Shown here piece by piece: positions 1-5,935 of a stretch of 6,438 nt of DNA; positions within the stretch are counted from its first letter, which is position 1; each line of letters opens with the position of its first letter. The DNA lies in NCBI GenBank assembly GCA_029779995.1, contig JAKOZM010000001.1, positions 1-6,438 on the forward strand, in the 5' to 3' direction. A program made the position numbers and the translations under genes. The stretch comes from Actinomycetes bacterium (lineage in GTDB: Bacteria; Actinomycetota; Actinomycetes; S36-B12; UBA10799). The notes beneath the pieces were generated by a model. The model saw nothing but the letters and a program-made list of their open reading frames with translations, was not told where the DNA came from and searched no databases.

Positions 1-91
1 AGAATCGACCGTCTCAACACGTCTTCGGCCGACGCGCCCAAAAAGGGCTGGGTGTTTGCTTTGGGGCTCCGACCGGGATACACCATCACCT

Positions 92-295
92 ATGGCGAGA
101 GAAGTTCCCCTGGCAGTGCCCTACGGCACCGGGACCATTCAGGTCCACCTCAAGATGCCCCCGAAGGTCAAGAAGGCTGCCCAAGCCGAGGCAGCACGAC
201 GAGGCATGACCTTCAGTCGCTTCCTGACAGAGACCATCGCCCGGGAAATCGGGATGGCCCTGCCGTGGGAGGAAACCCTCCCGAAAAGTGCTTGA
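92..295 (+). CDS. Small ribbon-helix-helix DNA-binding protein (CopG/Arc-like)
   Basis: A 67-residue protein read from ATG 92. Residues 14-21 (TIQVHLKM) fit the single beta strand of an RHH fold. Two helices follow: about 24-37, rich in Lys and Ala, and about 41-53, starting GMTFSRF. The 'xxGMTxSxFLxExI' pattern is typical of CopG/Arc-type repressors and antitoxins, which dimerise and put the paired strands into the DNA major groove. The last 14 residues (MALPWEETLPKSA region) are a short tail. No toxin gene is adjacent, so a plasmid-type regulator is more likely than an antitoxin. The start is uncertain: an in-frame TTG at 56 would add 12 residues unlike the fold, so ATG 92 is preferred, although it has no clear ribosome binding site. 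The gene ends in a hairpin that includes its stop codon. Family assignment is from pattern; target and role are inferred. Confidence 0.65.
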   Translation: MAREVPLAVPYGTGTIQVHLKMPPKVKKAAQAEAARRGMTFSRFLTETIAREIGMALPWEETLPKSA

Positions 296-322
296 GGGGC
301 CGGACAGGTGCCCGGCCCCTCA
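293..322 (+). terminator. Perfect 11-bp hairpin at the end of the first RHH gene
   Basis: TGAGGGGCCGG (293-303) pairs perfectly with CCGGCCCCTCA (312-322) around an 8-base loop. The stem includes the TGA stop codon. No U-tract follows, but actinobacterial terminators commonly lack one. It probably separates the small upstream gene from the replication gene. Confidence 0.7.
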
Positions 323-332
323 GAAGCTGCTA

Positions 333-356
333 CCGGTCGAGTTGGCCCTCGACCGG
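333..356. repeat. Second hairpin in the leader of the replication gene
   Basis: CCGGTCGAG (333-341) and CTCGACCGG (348-356) form a perfect 9-bp stem with a 6-base loop (TTGGCC). It lies 10 bases after the terminator-like hairpin and 72 bases before the replication gene start. It could be a tandem terminator or a protein or RNA regulatory structure. The sequence alone does not decide. Confidence 0.5.
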
Positions 357-407
357 CGGTGGAAATCAGTGTCCGCGAGCAAGCAAACGACCGATCCTTT
401 GCCCGAC

Positions 408-424
408 CTATCTTGCTAGGAGGT
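408..424 (+). promoter_or_regulatory. Ribosome binding site of the replication gene overlapped by a CTAG/GATAG motif
   Basis: AGGAGGT (418-424) is an almost ideal Shine-Dalgarno sequence placed just before ATG 429 and fixes that start. The 12 bases at 408-419, CTATCTTGCTAG, read CTAGCAAGATAG on the other strand, close to CTAGCGTGATAG at 5915-5926 before the second RHH gene. The motif covers the first two bases of the ribosome binding site, so a protein bound here could block transcription or affect leader access. The binding site is clear; the operator role is inferred from the repeated motif. Confidence 0.6.
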
Positions 425-428
425 CCCC

Positions 429-3400
429 ATGAGCGTACCAAGTGAGCGCACACGGGAGAAGACCCACAGCGCCTCCGGCGCGTCCAACGTGGTGCGGCTG
501 GATCGTCGCCCGCACCTGTCGGACCACGGCAACGCGGTGCGGCTGGTGCAGCTGCACGGTGAGCACCTGCGGATGGTGCCCGGCATCGGGTGGCACGTGT
601 GGGATGGCTCGTGCTGGCAGGGCGACCCGGGCAAGGTGCTGCTCCAGTCCCGGGTGGACCGGATGCTGTCCGCGATGTACGCCGAGGCTGCGGAGGCCGG
701 CGGTTCGGCGCGGGCCGAGCTGGCGAAGTGGGCGCTCACGAGTGAGTCGGCGGTCCGGATCGACTCGTGCATGAAGTTGGCCTCGCGGGCCGAGCTGGTG
801 CAGTGCATGCCCGATGACCTGGACCCGGACCCGCTGCTGGTCGGGACCAGTGAGGGCACCTTGGACCTGAGCACGGGCCAGGTCCGCGAGGCGGACCCCG
901 CCGAGCTGATCACCCGCACGGTGAGCGTGGCCTATGACCCGGACGCGCAGTGCCCGCGCTGGCTGGAGTTCTTGCAGCGGATCCAGCCTGACCCCGAGGT
1001 GCGGGGCTTCCTGCAACGGGCGGTGGGGTACTCCCTGACTGGCTTGACCTCCGAGCAGTGCATGTTCGTGGCGGTCGGTCGCGGTGCCAACGGCAAGAGC
1101 GTGTTCATCGAGACCGTCATGGCGCTGCTGGCCGGGTACGCGCAGAAGGCGCCGGCCGAGCTGCTCATGCAGAAGCAGGCCGAGACCTCGAACGACGTTG
1201 CCCGCATGCGTGGTGTCCGGTTCGCGGCCGTGGTCGAGACTGACGAGGGCCGACGGTTGGCCGAGTCACGGGTCAAGGAGCTCACGGGTGGCGACACGAT
1301 CAGCGCCCGCTACCTGCACCGGGAGTTCTTCGACTTCAAGCCCGTCGCGAAGCTGTGGCTGGTCACCAACCACCTCCCTCGCGTCACGGGGACCGACGAC
1401 GGAATCTGGCGGCGTCTGGTCACGATCCCGTTCGGGGAGTTCATCCCCGAGGAAGAGCGGGACCTGCACCTTGCCGCCAAGCTCCGGGAGGAGCTGCCCG
1501 GAATCTTCGCGTGGGCTGTGCAGGGCTGCTTGGACTGGCAGGAGCACGGCTTGGTCCGCCCGGGGCAGGTCGTCGCGGCGGGCAAGGACTACCGGGCCGA
1601 GCAAGACATCCTGGGCGCGTACCTCGAGGAGCGGTGCGTGGTCCGGGAAGGAGTCTGGACCAGCGCGGCCGATCTGTACGCCGACTACACCAACTGGTGC
1701 CAGACCAACGGGCACATGCCGGCCTCGCAGACCGCGTTCGGCATCCGGCTGCGGGAACGCGGCTACCGCAAGGTCAAGTACGGCACGGTCCGCTGGGATG
1801 GGGTTGCCTTGCGCGCGCCGGGGGACTTGTCCACCGAGAGCGGGCAGTTGGACCCGGGCACCACTCACAACGCACCGGCATCCCCTACTTTCGCCGCTCG
1901 GCCTGAGGTGATGGCGCGGTTCATCGCGCAGCGGTGCGTGGTCGGCTCGGCCGAGAGTGAGGGTGCATCGGCCCTGTACGACGGCTACGCGGCCTGGTGC
2001 CAGAGCGGCAACCTTCCCGTGGCCTCTCAGACCGCGTTCGGGACGATGCTGGGCGAGCAGGGCTTCCGCAAGGTCAAGCGGGGAACGATCCGCTGGGCCG
2101 GCATCGCCCTGCGCCGCGATGGCGGCGGGGATGGCCCGGCCGCGCCTGGTCCGAAGGCTTCCCCCGAGAGTGACCCGAACCCGGCAGGCTCACCTGATCC
2201 CGCCCCGACTTCCCCGGTCACGTCCGCGCCGGCGCAGCCGAGCGCCGAGGCGGTCATTACGCGCCGGCTTCGCCGGCCGTGGACACCCAAGGCGACGGTC
2301 TACCTGACCTGGTCCTCCGGGCGAGGGGTGACCGCTGACGGGTCACCCTTCACGGTGCCCGCGCGATCGCCGATCGCGCAGCTGCTGCCGGCGCTGCCGG
2401 CGTCCGCGCAGCGGGTCGTCCTGGTCGGTGCGATGCCCGGCGGGTCCGGCCCCGGTCTGGTGGCCTGGGCCACTGCTGAGGTCCCCGAGGGTTGGTCGGC
2501 CGGCTCCCACTTCCTCGACCCGGACGCGGTGGCTGCCCGGTTCACCCGCCAGGACGGGTCGGGGGTGGACGTTCACCGCCTGGCGTCCTGGTCTCGCTCT
2601 GGCGGGTCGGCCCGCCCCGAGCAGGCCGCGCAGGCCTTCGAGCTGTTCCGGGCCGGCCTGGTCGCTGAGTTCGGCACGGTCCGGGCCAAGCCGGGGGAGC
2701 GCGTCGACGAGGACCCTGCGCTGCTGCCCGTCGTGCTGGGCAGCCCGGCGAGCACTGGCCGTGAGCTGCTGCTGCGGTCCCTGCCCTCCGGGCACGAGTA
2801 CCCCGTCCTGGACCCCGAGCACTTGGAACTGATCCACCACAGCACCGGCCAGGGCCGCAACGAGCTGCTGGCCCGGCCTGAGGCCCAGCTGCCCGGCCTG
2901 TACGGCTACGACATGCGTTGGTCGTATGCCGCGCTGTGCCGGAGCATCATCGGTTCCGGCCCGGCCCGCTTGGACGAGGTGGCCGAGTTCGCCGGCTACC
3001 ACCCGGGCCGCTACGAGGTCACCTTCACCATCCCGTCCGACTGGAACCACGTCGGCCTGCTCCCGGTCCACGGCGAAGGGTTCCCCTCGATGCCGGGCAC
3101 GACCTGGCGGACCTGGGCCGATGCCCGTGAGCTGCGCTTGGCCGACAAGTGGGGCTGGCGCATCGCGGACATGACGATCCACCGCCGCCTGCTCTACACG
3201 GTGGACCCGGCCAAGTCGGCCCCCCTGCGCACCTGGGCGGACAAACTGGTGGACCTGCGGGAGAAGTGGCTCCCCGCGCAGGATGCCCCCGCCGCGGTGA
3301 TCGACCTGGCCCGCGACTTCACCCGCACGACCCTGCTCGCCGGCATCGGCGCGATGTGGGGTCGCCGGCAGCGCGTCACGCACTCGGTGCACCGCGATCA

Positions 3401-3761
3401 GGCCGGGCAGGTCCCGGCCGACGCTGAGGCCTACCTTGCCGGGGACATGCTCGTCTGGACGAGCGAGACCGAGGCCTCGTGGCGAGAGATGGTCCACCCC
3501 GAGTGGGTCTCTCAGGTGTGGGCCGAGCAACGGTGCCGCCTGCTCGACACCGGCACCTCTGGCCGGCAGCCCAACGCTGGCGCGCTGCACTTGCCCTACT
3601 CCGACCTGGTGGCCCTGCGCACCGACGCGCTCTACAGCGTGAGCGATCCCGGCTGGGCCGACCCCGGCACGGTCGGCGCATTTCGCCGGCAGACTGCCCT
3701 TCCTGGCCCGGTACCGACTCCGACGTCGGTTGAGGACCTGCTGGCCCTTCGGGAGTCGTGA
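429..3761 (+). CDS. Replication protein: D5_N/SF3 helicase, duplicated winged-helix-like module, and family B polymerase-like C-terminal half
   Basis: 1110 residues. Residues about 50-200 match the D5 N-terminal region. Residues 205-345 are an SF3 (P4/D5-like) helicase: Walker A GRGANGKS (217-224), Walker B around VVETDE (268-273), KELTGGD (283-289), sensor Asn in LVTNHLP (311-317), and RR at 328-329 as arginine-finger candidates. Two copies of a D5 C-terminal-like module follow (394-463, 494-563), then a Pro/Ala linker (565-607). The C-terminal half resembles a family B DNA polymerase palm: GQGRNE (807-812), motif A-like YDMRWSYAAL (827-836) with D828 and Y833 five apart, LLPV (877-880), ELRLADKWGW (901-910), a weak motif B (R966 to G974), and RTDALY (1064-1069) for motif C. 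No N-terminal primase (Prim-Pol) domain or exonuclease DxE motif is seen. The helicase call is firm; the polymerase homology is inferred and activity is uncertain. The stop overlaps the next gene, implying coupled translation. Confidence 0.88.
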   Translation: MSVPSERTREKTHSASGASNVVRLDRRPHLSDHGNAVRLVQLHGEHLRMVPGIGWHVWDGSCWQGDPGKVLLQSRVDRMLSAMYAEAAEAGGSARAELAKWALTSESAVRIDSCMKLASRAELVQCMPDDLDPDPLLVGTSEGTLDLSTGQVREADPAELITRTVSVAYDPDAQCPRWLEFLQRIQPDPEVRGFLQRAVGYSLTGLTSEQCMFVAVGRGANGKSVFIETVMALLAGYAQKAPAELLMQKQAETSNDVARMRGVRFAAVVETDEGRRLAESRVKELTGGDTISARYLHREFFDFKPVAKLWLVTNHLPRVTGTDDGIWRRLVTIPFGEFIPEEERDLHLAAKLREELPGIFAWAVQGCLDWQEHGLVRPGQVVAAGKDYRAEQDILGAYLEERCVVREGVWTSAADLYADYTNWCQTNGHMPASQTAFGIRLRERGYRKVKYGTVRWDGVALRAPGDLSTESGQLDPGTTHNAPASPTFAARPEVMARFIAQRCVVGSAESEGASALYDGYAAWCQSGNLPVASQTAFGTMLGEQGFRKVKRGTIRWAGIALRRDGGGDGPAAPGPKASPESDPNPAGSPDPAPTSPVTSAPAQPSAEAVITRRLRRPWTPKATVYLTWSSGRGVTADGSPFTVPARSPIAQLLPALPASAQRVVLVGAMPGGSGPGLVAWATAEVPEGWSAGSHFLDPDAVAARFTRQDGSGVDVHRLASWSRSGGSARPEQAAQAFELFRAGLVAEFGTVRAKPGERVDEDPALLPVVLGSPASTGRELLLRSLPSGHEYPVLDPEHLELIHHSTGQGRNELLARPEAQLPGLYGYDMRWSYAALCRSIIGSGPARLDEVAEFAGYHPGRYEVTFTIPSDWNHVGLLPVHGEGFPSMPGTTWRTWADARELRLADKWGWRIADMTIHRRLLYTVDPAKSAPLRTWADKLVDLREKWLPAQDAPAAVIDLARDFTRTTLLAGIGAMWGRRQRVTHSVHRDQAGQVPADAEAYLAGDMLVWTSETEASWREMVHPEWVSQVWAEQRCRLLDTGTSGRQPNAGALHLPYSDLVALRTDALYSVSDPGWADPGTVGAFRRQTALPGPVPTPTSVEDLLALRES
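1608..2117 (+). repeat. Tandem in-gene duplication, exactly 300-base period
   Basis: Residues 394-463 (1608-1817) and 494-563 (1908-2117) of the replication protein align without gaps at about 33 of 70 identical positions. Shared blocks include RCVV, WCQ, ASQTAFG, RKVK and ALR. At the DNA level GCGGTGCGTGGTC (1631, 1931), CAGACCGCGTTCGG (1728, 2028) and CCGCAAGGTCAAG (1766, 2066) recur exactly 300 bases apart. Each copy looks like the winged-helix-like domain that follows the SF3 helicase in D5/P4-type proteins, which normally have one. Two copies could give two DNA contacts. Confidence 0.85.
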
Positions 3762-4306
3762 TGGCCCGCCTGAGCGACGCGGACTGGATGGCCCGGTTCG
3801 TCGGCCGAGTCGGTTCCCAGCGCAAGGCAGCCGAGGCGCTGGGCGTGTCCCCGAGCATGGTCGGGCTGATCGTGCGGGGAAAGCGATCCGGTGCCCGCTA
3901 CCGGGCCGCCGCCCGTGCCGGTGCGACCGGCAAGAGCGTCACCCCGCCCCCACCCACACCGCGCACCCCTCGCCGGGTCCGCCGTCCGGTCCGTCAAGGG
4001 ACCTCCGGGGGAGGGTCCCGGATCATGACTAGCTCGCCCCGGCTGGCCGCGCAGGAGGTACGACGCACCATCAACGCTGGCCGAGCGGTGGCAGGCTTCA
4101 CGGTGAGTCTGTCCGCGCAGCGGGCCGACCGATACCGCCACAAGAGCGATCAGGGGTGGGTCGGGTCGCTGACTATCAAGGACATGACCGACGAACAGTT
4201 AGCCGCTTTACAAGCCGGAGATACTGACGGTGTGCTCGTCGCGTTGCGCCGTGACCACTCTTGGTTAGGGGATGCGCGCATTTTCTCCATCACCTACACT
4301 GACTGA
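3758..4306 (+). CDS. Helix-turn-helix protein coupled to the replication gene; possible terminal-protein-like partner
   Basis: 182 residues from GTG 3758 (4-base GTGA overlap with the upstream stop) or 181 from ATG 3761 (1-base overlap); both imply translational coupling. Residues 20-42, including RKAAEALGVSPSMVGLIVRG, are a clear helix-turn-helix. A basic, Pro/Arg-rich linker (about 59-80) joins it to a C-terminal region (about 90-182) that I do not recognise: a GWVGSLTI strand (133-140), an acidic helix around TDEQLAAL, and a strand near the end (ARIFSITYTD). Length, N-terminal HTH, basic middle and C-terminal alpha/beta part resemble the layout of Streptomyces Tpg telomere terminal proteins, whose genes also follow a larger telomere-replication gene. 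This is layout similarity only. A simple replication regulator is the main alternative. Three TTA codons (4199, 4208, 4265) suggest bldA dependence if the host is Streptomyces. The last 120 bases are visibly less GC-rich than the neighbours. Confidence 0.8.
   Translation: MMARLSDADWMARFVGRVGSQRKAAEALGVSPSMVGLIVRGKRSGARYRAAARAGATGKSVTPPPPTPRTPRRVRRPVRQGTSGGGSRIMTSSPRLAAQEVRRTINAGRAVAGFTVSLSAQRADRYRHKSDQGWVGSLTIKDMTDEQLAALQAGDTDGVLVALRRDHSWLGDARIFSITYTD
3998..4019 (+). promoter_or_regulatory. Hairpin covering an internal ribosome-binding-like site
   Basis: GGGACCTCC (3998-4006) can pair with GGAGGGTCCC (4010-4019) with one bulged G and a 3-base loop. The right arm and loop hold a purine-rich stretch, GGGGGAGGG (4007-4015), 9 bases before an in-frame ATG at 4025, which is Met 90 of the HTH gene. 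A separate 93-residue C-terminal product is therefore possible. Its role is speculative. Confidence 0.3.
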
Positions 4307-4345
4307 CATGAGTGATAGCACCTAGGACGCTATCGAACAGGAAGG
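4299..4345 (+). promoter_or_regulatory. Candidate promoter, inverted-repeat operator and ribosome binding site of the lipoprotein operon
   Basis: CTGACT (4299-4304) and TAGGAC (4323-4328) are separated by 18 bases and fit a -35/-10 pair. GATAGC (4314-4319) and its inverse GCTATC (4329-4334) flank the proposed -10, with the palindrome CCTAGG between them. This arrangement suits a dimeric repressor that would block RNA polymerase. AGGAAGG (4339-4345), 7 bases before ATG 4353, is the ribosome binding site. Repeat and binding site are visible; promoter strength and the bound protein are not. Confidence 0.5.
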
Positions 4346-4352
4346 CAAGACC

Positions 4353-4967
4353 ATGAGAACGTCCACCTGGCTGAAGGGGTCCGCCGCGGTGGCCGTGGCG
4401 CTGGCCTTGACCGCCTGCTCCACCTCGAACAGCACCGCGCCGGCAACGACCACCACACCGGCCCCCTCGACGTCCAGCTCGACCCCGATTCCCACCCCGA
4501 CCACCAAGAGCCCTGAGGAGGTCGCGGCCGGCAACGCCGAGGCCGTCTACCGGGAGTACCTGCGGGCGCAGACCCGATGCCTGAGCGACCCGCTCAAGAC
4601 CCTGCCGACCTGCTTTGACAACGTGGCGATCGGTGACGAGAGGAACACCAGCCTGCAAGCGCTGCGGGCTGCTCAGGAAGTGGGCTCCAAGGTTTCCGGT
4701 GAGGTCACCATCGTCTCGATCAAGACGACGAAGGTCGATCTCACCAACAAGGTAAAGGAGAGCCCCCCAACGGTTCCGGAGGTGGTTTTCGCGGTCTGCA
4801 TGGACGTGAGCAAGTTCAACATCGTGGATAAGGACGGCAAGTCCATCGTGCCGCCCTCCCGCAAGCCGCACGTCCCGGTCAAGGTGTCGGTTCTCAACTA
4901 CAAGTACCCCGACCCCGCACAGTGGCGTGTGGGTCTGATGACCGAGGTGAAGGACGGGTCATGTTGA
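4353..4967 (+). CDS. Secreted lipoprotein of unknown function, possible NTF2-like fold
   Basis: 204 residues. A lipoprotein signal peptide is clear: basic start (MRTSTWLK), hydrophobic stretch (about 9-20) and lipobox LTAC with Cys 22 as the expected lipidated residue. A Ser/Thr/Pro-rich tether (about 23-53) would span the cell wall. The domain from about residue 54 starts with a helix (EAVYREYLRAQ) and continues into strands around GEVTIVSIKTTKVDL, VVFAVCMDVSKFNIVDKDGK and VPVKVSVLNYKYPDPAQWRVGLMTEVK. This helix-then-curved-sheet order, with a Trp near the end, suggests an NTF2-like fold as seen in many actinobacterial lipoproteins, but that is inferred. Four further Cys (76, 87, 149, 204) could form disulfides. 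A good ribosome binding site supports ATG 4353. Its stop overlaps the next gene by 7 bases, so the two exported proteins are probably made together and may interact. Confidence 0.82.
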   Translation: MRTSTWLKGSAAVAVALALTACSTSNSTAPATTTTPAPSTSSSTPIPTPTTKSPEEVAAGNAEAVYREYLRAQTRCLSDPLKTLPTCFDNVAIGDERNTSLQALRAAQEVGSKVSGEVTIVSIKTTKVDLTNKVKESPPTVPEVVFAVCMDVSKFNIVDKDGKSIVPPSRKPHVPVKVSVLNYKYPDPAQWRVGLMTEVKDGSC

Positions 4968-5842
4968 CCCGCGCCCGAGCGGCGGCTGCCCTGCTTCTCG
5001 CGCTCGTCGTCACCCTGCTCGCCGGCGCACCAGCTGCACAAGCCGACCCCCCGGTCTGCCTCTCCTGGAACTCGCTCGGGACCTGCATCATCTGGTCCGG
5101 TGGTGGCGGGGGCGGAGGAGGAGGCGGCGGTGGTGGAGGCGGCGGCGGAGGTGGAGGCGGTGGTGAACCCGTCGTGTGGATCACCATCAACGGCGTCCAG
5201 TGCCACCCCGGCGGGCAGTCGAACCCTCAGCCACCCAAGGACTACCCGGTGTGGGAGGGCCACACGGACGGTGCGATCTATGACTGCGTAGTGCCCCCGA
5301 AGATCGGCCCTGGCCTCTTCTTGGCTGGCTACACGATCCGATACTGGGCGCTGACCGCTCCGCCCGCGCCACCGAACCCGGAGACCTTGGCCCGGCAGGC
5401 CATCGCCACGATGAACCTCCGCGCGATCAACATCGGGATCGTGCCCGAGTCCCGCCCGGGCTCAGTCGGCATCGTCGGCATGCCCAACTGGATGTGGGTT
5501 GACCAACCCACCGAGAACACCTGGGGACCGATCACGCGCAGCGCCTCAGCGGCCGGCTGGACGGTCACAGCAACGGCCAAGGTGTCCAAGGTGACCTGGG
5601 ACATGGGCGACAGCGCCCCGGTCGTCTGCAACGGCCCTGGCACCCCATACGAGGACCGCTACGGCAAGACCAACTCTCCGACGTGCGGACACACCTACAC
5701 CCGGCCCGGGCACTACACCGTCCGAGCCACCTCGCACTGGGTCATCACCTGGGCCGGTATCGGTGAGACCGGCACCATCACGATGGACCTGAACCAGACC
5801 GCCCCGATCACCATCGGAGAGGTCCAAGTCCTCAACCAGTAA
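4961..5842 (+). CDS. Exported protein with poly-glycine tract and PKD-like domain
   Basis: 293 residues from ATG 4961, which overlaps the lipoprotein stop (ATGTTGA) and has GAAGGA 6 bases upstream. An in-frame GTG at 4922 would put 13 polar residues before the signal peptide and is rejected. Residues 1-29 form a Sec signal peptide: MLTRAR, a Leu/Ala/Val core, and AQA-D as the likely cleavage site. After a short segment with C33 and C42 come 22 consecutive glycines (47-68), then a Pro-rich region with C81 and C109. Residues about 200-265 resemble a PKD beta-sandwich: VTWDMGDSAP (211-220), C223, and the CGHTYTRPGHYTV block (242-254). PKD domains usually mediate extracellular protein or carbohydrate contact. 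No catalytic motif, LPxTG or C-terminal membrane segment is seen, so the product is probably secreted or held by the lipoprotein partner. Function unknown. Confidence 0.85.
   Translation: MLTRARAAAALLLALVVTLLAGAPAAQADPPVCLSWNSLGTCIIWSGGGGGGGGGGGGGGGGGGGGGGEPVVWITINGVQCHPGGQSNPQPPKDYPVWEGHTDGAIYDCVVPPKIGPGLFLAGYTIRYWALTAPPAPPNPETLARQAIATMNLRAINIGIVPESRPGSVGIVGMPNWMWVDQPTENTWGPITRSASAAGWTVTATAKVSKVTWDMGDSAPVVCNGPGTPYEDRYGKTNSPTCGHTYTRPGHYTVRATSHWVITWAGIGETGTITMDLNQTAPITIGEVQVLNQ
5099..5164 (+). repeat. Uninterrupted run of 22 glycine codons
   Basis: Twenty-two GGN codons in a row encode a pure glycine stretch in the mature exported protein. The codons are mixed (GGT, GGC, GGA, one GGG), so this is not a simple trinucleotide repeat, and the amino acid sequence itself appears to be maintained. 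It would act as a very flexible spacer or a glycine-rich surface patch. Confidence 0.95.
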
Positions 5843-5862
5843 CCATCGGCCCTACTGCCCGA

Positions 5863-5907
5863 GCGGCCTCCCTACCTCCCAACTCGCGGGACGGAAAGGG
5901 AGGCCGC
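5863..5907 (+). terminator. Hairpin terminator of the lipoprotein/PKD operon
   Basis: GCGGCCTCCC (5863-5872) pairs perfectly with GGGAGGCCGC (5898-5907). Inside the 25-base interval, TCCC (5877-5880) and GGGA (5888-5891) can add a further stem. The structure starts 20 bases after the stop codon at 5842 and is followed only by GTT, so it is of the U-poor actinobacterial type. It insulates the operon from the next promoter. Confidence 0.7.
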
Positions 5908-5911
5908 GTTA

Positions 5912-5935
5912 GTGCTAGCGTGATAGCATGTAGCC
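5912..5935 (+). promoter_or_regulatory. Promoter/operator of the second RHH gene with TAGC repeats; probable leaderless start
   Basis: The region reads CTAGCGTGATAGC (5915-5927) and goes on to a third TAGC just before the ATG, so TAGCGTG, TAGCATG and TAGCCATG follow each other at 7-8 base steps. TGCTA and TAGCA (5913-5917, 5923-5927) also form an inverted repeat. No Shine-Dalgarno sequence precedes ATG 5936. If TAGCAT (5924-5929) is the -10 element, transcription would begin at or next to the A of the ATG, giving a leaderless mRNA. No convincing -35 was found. Repeats are clear; promoter use is inferred. Confidence 0.5.

Noticed and set aside
1..91. Possible promoter or telomere at the left end
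   Set aside because: Only a weak GCCC-A5-GGGC hairpin (36-48) and no convincing -35/-10 pair. The left end does not match the inverse of the right end, so no terminal inverted repeat is visible within the window.
52..432. 126-codon + strand frame across the first RHH gene and the leader
   Set aside because: It runs through both hairpins, overlaps the RHH gene in another frame and has no recognisable domain.
429..620. N-terminal Prim-Pol primase domain in the replication protein
   Set aside because: Only about 50 residues precede the D5_N-like region, too few for a Prim-Pol domain, and no DxD motif in a suitable context is seen.
1084..1911. 275-codon + strand frame overlapping the helicase
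   Set aside because: The product is Arg/Ser/Thr-rich low-complexity sequence typical of an out-of-frame reading, and the helicase motifs lie in the other frame.
2343..3590. Long open frame (415 codons) on the minus strand inside the replication gene
   Set aside because: It is opposite a frame with recognisable helicase and polymerase-like motifs. Long antisense frames are expected in GC-rich codon-biased DNA, and its product is Arg/Gly/Ala/Pro-rich with no visible domain.
4922..4960. Upstream GTG start for the PKD-like protein
   Set aside because: It would add 13 polar residues ahead of a well-formed signal peptide. ATG 4961 has a good ribosome binding site and a typical overlap.
4894..5263. 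Minus-strand frames with a long run of proline
   Set aside because: The proline run is simply the complement of the glycine codons of the exported protein. No binding site or domain supports them.
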